From: JBLHUT01 sp047629975
Lineage (GTDB): Bacteria > Pseudomonadota > Alphaproteobacteria > Rhodobacterales > Rhodobacteraceae
Assembly: GCA_047629975.1 (NCBI GenBank)
Contig: JBLHUT010000022.1
Location: 1 to 21,797 of the forward strand
Length of the DNA: 21,797 nucleotides
Direction of reading: 5' to 3'
Shown here: piece after piece, positions 1 through 6,975 of the stretch
How the letters are laid out: every line of letters begins with the position of its first letter
How positions within the stretch are numbered: the first letter of the stretch is position 1
Notes under the pieces: generated by a model
Told to the model about the DNA's origin: nothing
The model's database searches: none
What the model saw: the letters and a program-made list of their open reading frames with translations, nothing else
Made by a program: the position numbers and the translations under genes

Positions 1-471
1 GGCCGCGGAGAGGCGATCTATGCCGTCGGATGTGCCGCCCACGCGCTTTATGCGCCCCTGTCGCGCCGCTGGAACCGGGGCGAGCCGACGGCCGTCTACA
101 CCACCGGCATTGTCGCGGCTGGCACCATTGTTTTGCTGGTCTACACATTTCCTGCATTAATTGTGACCGAGTGGGCGGCAATCCCCGCAATCGTCTGGAT
201 CACACTTGCCTATCTTGTGGTGTTCGCCACCGCCGCCAGTTTTATGGCACTACAATTTGCGATCTTGCGCCTGCCCTCGGCCAAAGTCATGGCCTATACC
301 TATCTCACGCCAAGCTGGGTCATCTTGTGGGAGGCGGCGTTGGGCAACGCACTGCCACCTGCTCTTGTGATGGGGGGGGTCGGTTTGACTATTCTGGCGT
401 TGTTTCTTTTGCTGAAAGAGGATGCGCCGGCAGTTCCTGTTCCAGAAACCGCTCAAAAGCTTCCAGGTTGA
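1..471 (+). CDS. DMT/EamA-family transporter, C-terminal part (5' end outside window)
   Basis: An open frame runs from base 1 to a TGA at 469-471 and gives about 156 residues, the second half of an EamA-type drug/metabolite transporter. An AVGCAAHALYAPLSRRWN segment is followed by about four hydrophobic helices and a short charged tail rich in Pro and Val. Family members are inner-membrane proteins of about 10 helices that export metabolites or amino acids; the substrate cannot be read from this fragment. A TTG at 133 is internal, because the homologous frame stays open upstream of it. The last 83 bases overlap the 3' end of the convergent ArsR-type gene on the other strand, so the two messages are complementary at their ends. 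Seen: open frame and helices. Known: EamA fold. Inferred: exporter role. Confidence 0.85.
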   Translation, partial: GRGEAIYAVGCAAHALYAPLSRRWNRGEPTAVYTTGIVAAGTIVLLVYTFPALIVTEWAAIPAIVWITLAYLVVFATAASFMALQFAILRLPSAKVMAYTYLTPSWVILWEAALGNALPPALVMGGVGLTILALFLLLKEDAPAVPVPETAQKLPG

Positions 472-745
472 CCGCCTCGAACTGCCCGAAACTTTGCATC
501 CAGATCGACGCATCCCTCAGCGCGTCAGGCTCCAGCTTGCACCATTTCACCCGCCCGCGCTTTTCTTGTGAAATCAGCCCCGAACGGGTCAGAACACCCA
601 GATGTTTGGAAATTGCCGCCAATGACATCTCGAACGGCTCGGACACATCGGTGACCGCCATATCGTCTTCCAGAAGCATTGACAGAATCTGCCGACGGGT
701 CGGGTCGGCCAGCGCGGAAAAAATGATATCAAGTGACATTGTCAT
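389..745 (-). CDS. ArsR-family winged-helix transcriptional regulator
   Basis: A 118-aa DNA-binding protein. Residues 5-75 form the ArsR/SmtB winged helix: the ALADPTRRQIL opening is typical and the recognition helix is around residues 42-58 (LAAISKHLGVLTRSGLI). The metal-binding ELCVCDL motif is absent and the only cysteine is C69, so this is not an arsenic or cadmium sensor of the classical kind. It resembles the subgroup often encoded with SRPBCC or glyoxalase-type genes, but no such partner is in view. The start is uncertain between ATG 745 (MTMSLD) and ATG 739 (MSLD); the probable promoter lies so close that the message may have almost no leader. A 6-4-6 palindrome sits over the -35 element, suggesting autorepression. 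The 3' end overlaps the DMT gene by 83 bases. Confidence 0.85.
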   Translation of the reverse strand: MTMSLDIIFSALADPTRRQILSMLLEDDMAVTDVSEPFEMSLAAISKHLGVLTRSGLISQEKRGRVKWCKLEPDALRDASIWMQSFGQFEAVNLEAFERFLEQELPAHPLSAKETTPE

Positions 746-749
746 AACG

Positions 750-779
750 CCATTAGGCGCCCCCCGGGCAAAACGTCAA
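750..779 (-). promoter_or_regulatory. Candidate ArsR-gene promoter
   Basis: Read on the minus strand, TTGACG (774-779) is separated by 18 bases from TAATGG (750-755). Transcription would start within a few bases of the ATG at 745. The -35 matches well and the -10 only moderately. This is inference from consensus alone. Confidence 0.4.
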
Positions 780-791
780 CCGAATGGTTGA
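776..791. promoter_or_regulatory. Perfect inverted repeat, candidate ArsR operator
   Basis: TCAACC-GAAT-GGTTGA is a perfect 6-4-6 palindrome about 30 bases upstream of the regulator's ATG, overlapping its candidate -35 hexamer. ArsR dimers bind imperfect palindromes in this position and usually repress their own gene. The dyad is seen directly; its use as an operator is inferred. Confidence 0.45.
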
Positions 792-914
792 ATATTGAAA
801 CCGCGTGAAAACCGGCTGCGACCAGACATCGGCCCTGTTGCGCATTCTGTCGCAGATGAATTTTATCTCCACTTATCAATATCTTGATTGATCTCCGGAA
901 AGCAAAACAGCGCG

Positions 915-943
915 TTGACTCTGATACGCGTGGACCCTAGTGT
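915..943 (+). promoter_or_regulatory. Candidate sigma-70 promoter of the F0 ATP synthase operon
   Basis: TTGACT (915-920), a 17-base spacer and TAGTGT (938-943) lie just upstream of atpI. Transcription would begin near 950, leaving about 20 bases of leader containing the GGAGGG at 957-962. This also excludes the in-frame GTG at 940 as the atpI start, since it would fall inside the -10 element. Upstream, at 875-892, is an ATCAAT-N6-ATTGAT dyad of unknown use. Confidence 0.55.
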
Positions 944-969
944 CTGCTCGTCCGCTGGAGGGCACTTGT

Positions 970-1299
970 ATGACTGATCCGCACGACACCGAACGCCTGC
1001 GCAAGCTGGATGAACGGATCGCCGCACTGAAAGGTACGCAGGACACCGCTCCGAAGGTCGAAGAACATTATTCGCAGGCCCATATCGGATGGCGGATGGT
1101 GACAGAATTGGTTTCCGGTCTTCTGATCGGTTTTGGCATCGGATACGGGTTGGATGTGTTTTTTGAGACACTTCCGATTTTTACCGTTGTCTTCATATTT
1201 TTAGGGTTCGCAGCCGGTGTCAGAGTAATGCTCAGCACGGCCCGCGAACTTCAGACGCAGCACACGCCGGGACCTACCGGCGAAGACAAAGGGGATTGA
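970..1299 (+). CDS. atpI: ATP synthase protein I (AtpI)
   Basis: A 109-aa small membrane protein, first gene of the F0 operon. The N-terminal 40 residues are charged (RLRKLDERIAAL) and predicted helical. Two hydrophobic helices follow at about 43-64 and 68-88; the first carries the Gly-rich GLLIGFGIGYGLD stretch typical of alphaproteobacterial AtpI. Family members assist c-ring assembly or Mg2+ supply and are not part of the finished enzyme. The start at ATG 970 is chosen because GGAGGG at 957-962 is correctly spaced; a longer frame from GTG 940 would overlap the probable promoter. Only 3 bases separate its stop from the TTG start of atpB, so the two are probably translated together. Confidence 0.88.
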   Translation: MTDPHDTERLRKLDERIAALKGTQDTAPKVEEHYSQAHIGWRMVTELVSGLLIGFGIGYGLDVFFETLPIFTVVFIFLGFAAGVRVMLSTARELQTQHTPGPTGEDKGD

Positions 1300-1302
1300 A
1301 CC

Positions 1303-2055
1303 TTGGCAACCGAAGAGCACTCCGAAGGCGGATTTCAAATTCACCCCTTTGACCAGTTCAAAGTGCAGCCGCTGTTTGGCGACGGGCCAATCCATTGGTA
1401 CACCGTCACCAACGTGACATTCTGGATGGCCGCCGCTGTTGCTTGTGTCTTTCTGCTTCTGGTCGTCGCCACGCGCGGCCGGGCCATCATCCCGACACGC
1501 GGACAATCTGTGGCCGAGATGGCTTACGGATTTATCTATAAAATGGTTGTCGACGTGGCCGGGCGAGACGCTGTGAAGTTCTTCCCCTACATCATGACAC
1601 TGTTCATGTTCATTGTGATGGCGAACTTCCTTGGTCTGCTTCCGATGGCCTTTACCACCACTTCGCACTTTGCGGTGACCATCGTGCTGGCGCTGTCGGT
1701 CTTTCTGACGGTCACTGTGCTTGGGTTTGTGCTGAATGGTACAGCGTTCCTAGGCCTTTTCTGGGTGGCCTCAGCGCCGCTTGCCCTGCGGCCGATCCTT
1801 GCGATCATCGAGATCATCAGTTACTTCGTGCGCCCCGTTAGCCATTCCATTCGTTTGGCCGGTAACATTATGGCAGGCCACGCTGTGATCAAGGTGTTCG
1901 CCGGTTTTGCGGCAAGTGCTGCAATTGCGCCCATCGCCATCGCCGGCATCACCGCTTTCTACGCCTTGGAGGTCCTTGTGGCCTTTATTCAGGCCTATGT
2001 TTTCACGATCCTGACCTGCGTCTATCTGAAAGACGCGTTGCATCCGCATCACTAG
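1303..2055 (+). CDS. atpB: F0F1 ATP synthase subunit a
   Basis: A 250-aa integral membrane stator subunit that forms the two proton half-channels against the c-ring. The conserved essential arginine is visible as R184 in RPVSHSIRLAGN, in the fourth or fifth of about five to six hydrophobic helices. The C-terminal helix has the usual EVLVAFIQAYVF motif and the chain ends in HPHH. The start codon is TTG at 1303, supported by AAAGGGG about 9 bases upstream and by the MATEEHSEGGFQIHPFDQF opening normal for alphaproteobacteria; no in-frame ATG makes a complete protein. It lies 3 bases after atpI and 61 bases before atpE. The weak start codon may hold subunit a at low stoichiometry relative to c, which is inference. 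Confidence 0.97.
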   Translation: MATEEHSEGGFQIHPFDQFKVQPLFGDGPIHWYTVTNVTFWMAAAVACVFLLLVVATRGRAIIPTRGQSVAEMAYGFIYKMVVDVAGRDAVKFFPYIMTLFMFIVMANFLGLLPMAFTTTSHFAVTIVLALSVFLTVTVLGFVLNGTAFLGLFWVASAPLALRPILAIIEIISYFVRPVSHSIRLAGNIMAGHAVIKVFAGFAASAAIAPIAIAGITAFYALEVLVAFIQAYVFTILTCVYLKDALHPHH

Positions 2056-2116
2056 GGTCAACCCGAACGACACAACCACTCTATCAAGAAAACTTCCAAC
2101 GTAAGGAGAACACGAC

Positions 2117-2353
2117 ATGGAAGGCGATATCGCTCAAATGGGTCAATTCATCGGTGCAGGTCTGGCAGCTATCGGTTCTGGTGCCGCCGCTATCGGTGTG
2201 GGCCACGTTGCTGGTAACTTCCTGGCGGGTGCCCTGCGCAATCCGTCGGCTGCTGCCGCACAAACCGCTACGCTGTTCATCGGCATCGCGTTCGCAGAAG
2301 CACTTGGAATCTTTTCGTTCCTCGTCGCTCTTTTGCTGATGTTTGCTGTCTAA
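2117..2353 (+). CDS. atpE: F0F1 ATP synthase subunit c
   Basis: A 78-aa proteolipid; several copies form the rotating c-ring. Two helices (about 8-34 and 50-76) flank the polar loop with R41-N42-P43. The proton-carrying carboxylate is E61 in GIAFAEALGIF. The first helix has the GAGLAAIGSGAAAIGVG glycine pattern needed for tight ring packing. There is no Na+-type ligand set: the helix-1 position is A/G-rich, consistent with a proton ring. AAGGAG at 2103-2108 is ideally spaced for ATG 2117, stronger than the signals at its neighbours, as expected for the most abundant subunit. A stable hairpin follows within 25 bases of its stop codon. Confidence 0.98.
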   Translation: MEGDIAQMGQFIGAGLAAIGSGAAAIGVGHVAGNFLAGALRNPSAAAAQTATLFIGIAFAEALGIFSFLVALLLMFAV

Positions 2354-2374
2354 AACGGCTCTCTGATCCTTACG

Positions 2375-2404
2375 GCTGGACGGGCGCAAAACTGTGCCCG
2401 TCCG
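2375..2404 (+). other. Intercistronic hairpin between atpE and the b' gene
   Basis: Bases 2377-2386 (GGACGGGCGC) pair with 2393-2402 (GTGCCCGTCC) around a 6-base AAAACT loop. The 10-bp stem has one G-U pair and can be extended by two weaker pairs. No U-tract follows, so it is unlikely to be a full terminator. It may protect the 3' end of atpE mRNA or stop some transcripts, giving more c than b subunit. The structure is seen; the role is inferred. Confidence 0.6.
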
Positions 2405-2432
2405 GTAACACTACAGGCTTCAGGAGGACGCA

Positions 2433-2975
2433 ATGGCGACCGAGAACATCGCGACCGGACACGGTGCACCGGAAGTCGAAGCGGGTATGCCGCAGCTCGA
2501 TTTCTCTACTTTCCCGAACCAGATTTTCTGGTTGGTTGTAACACTTGTTGCAATCTATCTCGTGCTGACAAAAATCGCCTTGCCCCGCATTGCTGCGGTT
2601 CTTGCAGAGCGTAACGGTACGATCACAAATGATATTGCTGCAGCCGAAGAGCTGAAGCTGCGCGCAGGTGAAGCAGAGGCCGCCTATAAAAAGGCTCTTG
2701 CTGACGCTCGCGCCGAGGCTCAGAAGATTGCCGCCGAAACCCGGGCTGAAATCCAGATCGGTGTCGATGCTGCCATTCATAAAGCGGACGCTGAAATCGC
2801 GGCCCGCACAGCCGAAGGCGAACAACGCATTTCGGAAATTCGCGAGAATGCCGTTGCGAGTGTTTCCGAGGTTGCTCAGGAAGCGGCAGCAGCGATTGTT
2901 GCGTCCTTTGGGGGCAGTGCCAGTGCCGCTGATGTGACGTCGGCAGTTCAGTCCAGATTGAAAGGGGGCGCATGA
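2433..2975 (+). CDS. F0F1 ATP synthase subunit b' (first b-type subunit)
   Basis: A 180-aa peripheral stalk subunit. After a polar N-terminus of about 25 residues (PQLDFSTFPNQIFW is characteristic) there is a single membrane helix at about 31-49, then a long Ala/Glu/Lys-rich coiled coil (about 55-165) that would run up the side of F1. Photosynthetic bacteria and most alphaproteobacteria carry two unequal b subunits, b' and b, that form a heterodimer. This is the b' member because it comes first and has no cleavable signal. AGGAGG at 2422-2427 precedes ATG 2433. Its TGA overlaps the start of the next gene as ATGA. Naming varies (atpG, atpF2, atpX), so no symbol is given. Confidence 0.93.
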   Translation: MATENIATGHGAPEVEAGMPQLDFSTFPNQIFWLVVTLVAIYLVLTKIALPRIAAVLAERNGTITNDIAAAEELKLRAGEAEAAYKKALADARAEAQKIAAETRAEIQIGVDAAIHKADAEIAARTAEGEQRISEIRENAVASVSEVAQEAAAAIVASFGGSASAADVTSAVQSRLKGGA

Positions 2976-3535
2976 TGACTCGCTTCGCATGGATATTCGC
3001 CATGATGCTTGGCACCACGCCAGCCATGGCTGCCAGCGGCCCGTTTTTCTCATTGGGCAACACAGACTTTGTGGTGCTTATCTCGTTCCTGCTTTTCATT
3101 GGTGTCCTTGTCTACTTCAAGGTTCCCGCCATGCTGACAGGCACGTTGGATGATCGCGCCGCGACCATCCAGTCCAATCTTGACGAGGCGCGTGCGCTGC
3201 GTGAAGAGGCCCAGACAATCCTTGCGGACTTCGAGCGCAAGCAGAAGGATGTTCAGGAGCAAGCCGACCGCATCGTTGCACAGGCCCGCGAAGAGGCGTT
3301 GCTGGTCGCTGACCAAGCCAAGGCAGCCCTTGAGGTTTCTATCGTTCGGCGCATCGCTGCGGCACAGGATCAAATTTCCTCTGCAGAGGCAAAAGCCGTT
3401 CTTGCGGTTCGTAATACGGCAGTCGATGTGGCTATCGCAGCCGCTGCAGAACTTGTTGCAAAAGGCTTGTCGGATGCAGATGCTAAAACGCTGATCGACA
3501 CGGCAATTTCAGATGCAGGCGCAAAATTGCACTAA
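2972..3535 (+). CDS. atpF: F0F1 ATP synthase subunit b
   Basis: A 187-aa partner of the b' subunit in the peripheral stalk. Residues 1-21 look like a signal-like leader ending in PAMA-AS, as in many alphaproteobacterial b subunits. One membrane helix spans about 32-50 (FVVLISFLLFIGVLVYFKVP), and the rest is a coiled coil rich in Ala, Gln, Glu and Lys. The start ATG at 2972 overlaps the upstream TGA as ATGA, pointing to coupled translation and equal amounts of the two b subunits. It is the last gene of the operon; a strong hairpin terminator follows. The F1 genes are absent, as expected where F0 and F1 are separate operons. Confidence 0.95.
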   Translation: MMTRFAWIFAMMLGTTPAMAASGPFFSLGNTDFVVLISFLLFIGVLVYFKVPAMLTGTLDDRAATIQSNLDEARALREEAQTILADFERKQKDVQEQADRIVAQAREEALLVADQAKAALEVSIVRRIAAAQDQISSAEAKAVLAVRNTAVDVAIAAAAELVAKGLSDADAKTLIDTAISDAGAKLH

Positions 3536-3558
3536 ACTTTGCCAGACATCAGGATCAA

Positions 3559-3589
3559 AAAGAGCACCGCAATATTTGCGGTGCTCTTT
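3559..3589. terminator. Bidirectional intrinsic terminator between atpF and the GntR gene
   Basis: A perfect 14-bp inverted repeat, AAAGAGCACCGCAA (3559-3572) and TTGCGGTGCTCTTT (3576-3589), encloses a 3-base loop. On the plus strand the stem ends in TTT followed by CTATTT; on the minus strand it ends in CTTT and continues TTGATCC. Both genes end facing it (stops at 3535 and 3613), so it probably ends both transcripts. Confidence 0.85.
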
Positions 3590-3612
3590 CTATTTGGGCA
3601 TCACGCAAAATA

Positions 3613-4386
3613 TTAGTGATACCTGTCGGATTCATGCTCCAATCGCTGCAAGGCAATGACCTCGTTGCGATCACTCTTGATTTGATCCTTCAGACACGTC
3701 TCTACAAAGCCCAGATGCGCCTCAACGGCCGCGCGGGCTGCTACAGGATCACGCGCCTGTAGCGCCGAGTTTATTGACCGGTGTTGCCCAAGCAAAGTCT
3801 CGCGGGTCGTGCGCTGTTTGAACATGATCTTTCGATTGTAAAATACACCCTCACGCAGCAGTTCGAACATGGATCGCATCATATGAAGCATAACAACATT
3901 GTGGCTGGCCTCGATGATGGCCAAATGAAACTCGGCGTCTAAACCGGCTTCGTCTTTCGGGTTCCGCTTTTCATGCGCCTTTTCCATCTTGCGAAAGATG
4001 GTATCCACGATTTTCAAATCGGTTTCACTGCCCAGTCGCGCCGCCCGCTCTGCGGCCAACCCTTCCATATCCCGCCGGAAATCAAGATAGTCAAACACCG
4101 CCTCGTCGTGGGTTGCAAAAAGCTTGATGATAGCTTCGGAAAAGGCCGACCCAAAAACATCGGCCACAAACACGCCTGCACCCGCCCGCGCAACCAGCAA
4201 TCCGCGCTCTTGCAACTCCGAGACAGCCTCTCTCAGCGACGGCCGGGAGACGCCAAGCTTCTCTGAAAGTTCGCGCTCGGCCGGAAGTCGGTCGCCGGGG
4301 CGCAAAATTCCCCGCAACACCAACAGTTCGATCTGCCGGACGACGGCCAACGAGAGTTTCTCAGCTTCGATTTTTTGAAAAGGCAT
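3613..4386 (-). CDS. GntR/FadR-family regulator with FCD domain, PdhR-like
   Basis: A 257-aa transcription factor. The winged helix is at residues 8-75 (LRPGDRLPAERELSEKLGVS and RPSLREAVSELQERGLL are close to E. coli PdhR). The FCD ligand domain occupies about 95-235, and its usual metal ligands are visible as D150, H154, H202 and H224. PdhR-like proteins respond to pyruvate or other small carboxylates and repress central-carbon or respiratory genes. ATG 4386 (MPFQKIEAEKLS) is preferred over the upstream TTG at 4401 because it matches the PdhR N-terminus; neither has a strong ribosome binding site. It is convergent with the F0 operon and shares its terminator. The actual effector and targets cannot be told from sequence. 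Confidence 0.88.
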   Translation of the reverse strand: MPFQKIEAEKLSLAVVRQIELLVLRGILRPGDRLPAERELSEKLGVSRPSLREAVSELQERGLLVARAGAGVFVADVFGSAFSEAIIKLFATHDEAVFDYLDFRRDMEGLAAERAARLGSETDLKIVDTIFRKMEKAHEKRNPKDEAGLDAEFHLAIIEASHNVVMLHMMRSMFELLREGVFYNRKIMFKQRTTRETLLGQHRSINSALQARDPVAARAAVEAHLGFVETCLKDQIKSDRNEVIALQRLEHESDRYH

Positions 4387-4450
4387 CAGGGTCCAATACA
4401 ATTGATCGCCCGAAGATCACCACTTTAGCTCTTCATTCGCAAGAGTATTA

Positions 4451-4483
4451 GGGGCGGGAAAGGTGTAAACCTGCTCCCGCCCC
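4451..4483 (-). terminator. GC-rich hairpin after the OmpA-family gene
   Basis: GGGGCGGGA (4451-4459) pairs with TCCCGCCCC (4475-4483), with an inner AGGT/ACCT pairing in the loop. On the minus strand it begins about 20 bases after the stop at 4505 and is followed by TAATACTCTT, a weak U-tract. It probably ends the OmpA-family transcript. Confidence 0.6.
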
Positions 4484-4504
4484 CATCTTCCAACAGGCGT
4501 TGCC

Positions 4505-5164
4505 CTATGAGTTGGGGCGGATAATGATCTCGACGCGTCGGTTTTGCGCACGCCCGTCGGCTGACAAGTTTGAGGCGACCGGCGCATCTTCTCCCCGACC
4601 ATAGGCCCGCATACGCTGTGCAGATACGCCGCTATCGCTCAAGATAGCAGCAACGGCCAGCGCACGACGACTCGAGAGCCCTTGATTGTACACCGCTTCA
4701 CCAATGTTGTCCGTATGCCCGATGATATCGACCGTGGTGCCGGGATATTCATTGAGACTGCGCGCCAGAACACGCAGATCAGATTGCAGCGCCACGCCAA
4801 GAATGGCGCTGTCTGTCGCGAACAGCAAATCCTGTGGCATCGTCACAATCAGCGCACTGCCCGTGTTCACAATGCCGATACGATCATTTGCAATGCTCTG
4901 CTCCAGGGCCGCCGCCTGCTTATCCAGACTGTTGCCTATCGCTGCTCCGACACCGGCACCAAGGATTGCACCGATGACGACACCGCGGCGACGCTCTTCG
5001 GGGCTGTCGCCGACAATAAGGCCTGTCACCGCACCGATTGCTCCGCCCAATGCGGCACCGTCGCGTGTCTTGTTCTGTCCATCGCCAAGCTGGCTTGTGT
5101 CGGTACAAGCAGCAAGCGCAAGTGCACTAATGACGCAAAGGGTAATTGAAAAACGAATACGCAT
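4505..5164 (-). CDS. OmpA-family lipoprotein with glycine-zipper domain
   Basis: A 219-aa outer-membrane lipoprotein. Residues 1-19 are a signal peptide with lipobox LAAC, lipidated cysteine at C20. Residues about 37-80 form a glycine zipper (GAALGGAIGAVTG and GAILGAGVGAAIG). Residues about 105-217 are an OmpA C-terminal domain that binds peptidoglycan diaminopimelate; the TDNIGEAVYNQGLSSRRA motif carries the typical GHTD and LSxxRA positions. The layout matches YiaD-type proteins, which tether the outer membrane to the wall. The start is ATG 5164, with GTGAGG 6 bases upstream; a longer frame from 5200 would destroy the signal peptide. A GC-rich hairpin follows. The upstream gap 5201-5327 holds a CACTTTG/CAAAGTG dyad (5265-5271, 5298-5304) of unknown meaning. 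Confidence 0.92.
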   Translation of the reverse strand: MRIRFSITLCVISALALAACTDTSQLGDGQNKTRDGAALGGAIGAVTGLIVGDSPEERRRGVVIGAILGAGVGAAIGNSLDKQAAALEQSIANDRIGIVNTGSALIVTMPQDLLFATDSAILGVALQSDLRVLARSLNEYPGTTVDIIGHTDNIGEAVYNQGLSSRRALAVAAILSDSGVSAQRMRAYGRGEDAPVASNLSADGRAQNRRVEIIIRPNS

Positions 5165-5327
5165 AATTGGCCTCACTTCTGTTGAGTCCGTTAGGGACAA
5201 CTAATAATACCACTTGCTGGCCCCGATACGATGTCTTCCTGAACAGCACACAGCAATTTGTTGTCACTTTGGCAGCCAGCAAGGCGCAAATAAGGGTCAA
5301 AGTGGCTAAAACTTGCCGATGCCAGCC

Positions 5328-6056
5328 CTAGTCACGCCGAAACCCCGCCTCGTCCAACAAAGCATCAGAGGCCGTTTCGATTGCCTTTTCCAACTCGGGC
5401 ATGAATTCGGCGACAGTTTTCCCCGCCGGAATTCGGGGCAAGAACTCCACCACAGCCACACCGGGCTTGCGCCACATCCCCTGCTTGGGCCAGAAAACAC
5501 CGACATTTGTCGCCACCGGAATGCAATCATGTTGGAACTGATGATACAGAACCCCTGACCCGACCTTGTAGGGGGCTTTCACTCCGGGCGCGACCCGCGT
5601 GCCTTGTGCATAGATAATCAGCTGACCGGGGTACTGTTTGCCCGCTGTGACATCAGCAATCATCTTTTTGATCGCCAGGCCCCGTTTCCCGCGATCCACC
5701 GCGACGCACCCGATGCGCATCCCGTACTGGCCCACAACGGGTGTATACAGAATGGATTTTTTCATGATGAATTTCCCCGCCGGAAGCGCGCTGAAGATCA
5801 TCAGAATATCCAGAAACGATTGATGCTTGGCCGCGACGAGCACCTCGTCGGTCGGAGGCGTTCCGCGCACTTCGCACTTGAGGTTTATCATCCACCCCGC
5901 CGTCCACATTACCCAACGGCAATAGCTGTGGCATCCCGCATAGGCCCCCTTGCGGGAAATCAGGGCGTAGGGAAAAAACAGCAATCCGATGACAGGCAGC
6001 ATCACATACATTTGGACGATAAAAACAAACGACCGCACCCATTGAAACAAGGTCAT
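5328..6056 (-). CDS. plsC: 1-acyl-sn-glycerol-3-phosphate acyltransferase (PlsC type)
   Basis: A 242-aa membrane enzyme that adds the second acyl chain to lysophosphatidate, giving phosphatidate. The catalytic HX4D motif is H78-QSFL-D83. The second block is around VAVDRGKRG (118-126). The third block reads YAQGTR (149-154) with Gln where E. coli has Glu (EGTR), a change I recall from other alphaproteobacterial members. An N-terminal hydrophobic segment at about 9-32 anchors it. The start ATG 6056 is one base after the ftsX stop, so translation is probably coupled. Linkage of a phospholipid acyltransferase to ftsEX suggests coordination of membrane synthesis with division, which is inference. 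It could also be a related lyso-ornithine-lipid acyltransferase (OlsA), which has the same motifs. Confidence 0.85.
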   Translation of the reverse strand: MTLFQWVRSFVFIVQMYVMLPVIGLLFFPYALISRKGAYAGCHSYCRWVMWTAGWMINLKCEVRGTPPTDEVLVAAKHQSFLDILMIFSALPAGKFIMKKSILYTPVVGQYGMRIGCVAVDRGKRGLAIKKMIADVTAGKQYPGQLIIYAQGTRVAPGVKAPYKVGSGVLYHQFQHDCIPVATNVGVFWPKQGMWRKPGVAVVEFLPRIPAGKTVAEFMPELEKAIETASDALLDEAGFRRD

Positions 6057-6057
6057 G

Positions 6058-6975
6058 TCAGGGGATCTCCTTTAATGAGCGCAAAGCAGCCGCGCGTGTT
6101 GCAACATAAGCCACAAGTGCGGCAAAGGGCGGAATAAAAACAGGCAAAAGCCACTCTGCACGCTGAAAACCAAGACCGGTCAGAAAACCACCTGCAACAT
6201 CAGCCGTCGGAAGCGCCGAAACAGCAAGCATTCCCGCACCTGTCCCTGCCGCAGCCCCGAAAAAGGCGCGTCTTGCAAAGCGGCGAATGAACGCGCGCGC
6301 GATATAAGTGTCGCGCGCGCCCACAAGCCGTAACGTGACGATCACCCGCGCGTTCGCCGCCAAAGCAGCGTTGGCAGCCAAGGTTATCATCGCCCCCGTG
6401 GACAATGAAATCAGCACAAGCGAGGTCCAGCCCAAGGTTCGCAGTCGACCGGCGGCTTGCACCAGCGGGGTACGCCAGCGCGTGTGATCATCAAGTACCG
6501 CGCCCGGAAGCTCACCCGCAAGCCGTGCTCTCAATCCCGCGGCATCGATCCCCCCAGACGTTTCGATTACTTCGATCAAGGCCGGCACCGGCAAATCATC
6601 CAGCGGCAGGTCCGGCCCGAACCACGGCTCAAGCAAGGCGCGTTGTTCTTGAAAAGAAAGCGCGCGCGCCGACGCGACCCCTTGAGTAGTCCGCAAAATA
6701 CGCAAGGCCGCCGCCACTTGCGCGTCTTGTTCACCAACAGGTGCCGATATCCGAACAGTTGCCGTGCGGGCCAAAGCATCAGACCACCGGTCGGCCAAGC
6801 GCCCTGTCGCAAGCGACAGAGCCAGAGCAAAGACCGCCAGAAATGCCATGGATGCGGATGAAAACAAGGTCAGCTGCGCCGTAAACCCGGTTGGTGGCAC
6901 CACACGGTTTGCCTGCGCATCGCCGCGCCACAGCAGGTGCAAAACCGTACGGGCATGGGCGACGTACCCGCTCAA
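6058..6975 (-). CDS. ftsX: Cell division protein FtsX (ABC-transporter-like permease)
   Basis: About 305 aa. FtsX partners FtsE at the septum, where the pair controls peptidoglycan amidases instead of transporting anything. A hydrophobic helix lies near residues 40-60 (MAFLAVFALALSLATG). An extracytoplasmic domain follows, with the fragment VRISAPVGEQDAQVAAALRIL, and then three C-terminal helices with TLRLVGARDTYIARAFIRRF between them, as in the FtsX/MacB permease fold. The best start is TTG 6975, which overlaps the ftsE stop as TTGA; upstream codons in this frame are an anti-register reading of ftsE. ATG starts exist only inside the conserved region. The stop lies one base before plsC. Confidence 0.85.
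   Translation of the reverse strand: MSGYVAHARTVLHLLWRGDAQANRVVPPTGFTAQLTLFSSASMAFLAVFALALSLATGRLADRWSDALARTATVRISAPVGEQDAQVAAALRILRTTQGVASARALSFQEQRALLEPWFGPDLPLDDLPVPALIEVIETSGGIDAAGLRARLAGELPGAVLDDHTRWRTPLVQAAGRLRTLGWTSLVLISLSTGAMITLAANAALAANARVIVTLRLVGARDTYIARAFIRRFARRAFFGAAAGTGAGMLAVSALPTADVAGGFLTGLGFQRAEWLLPVFIPPFAALVAYVATRAAALRSLKEIP

Noticed and set aside
940..969. GTG start of atpI adding ten residues
   Set aside because: It overlaps the likely -10 element and has no ribosome binding site, while ATG 970 has GGAGGG at proper distance.
5265..5304. CACTTTG/CAAAGTG dyad as plsC terminator
   Set aside because: The loop is 26 bases and no T-run follows on the minus strand; it is mentioned only as an unexplained dyad.
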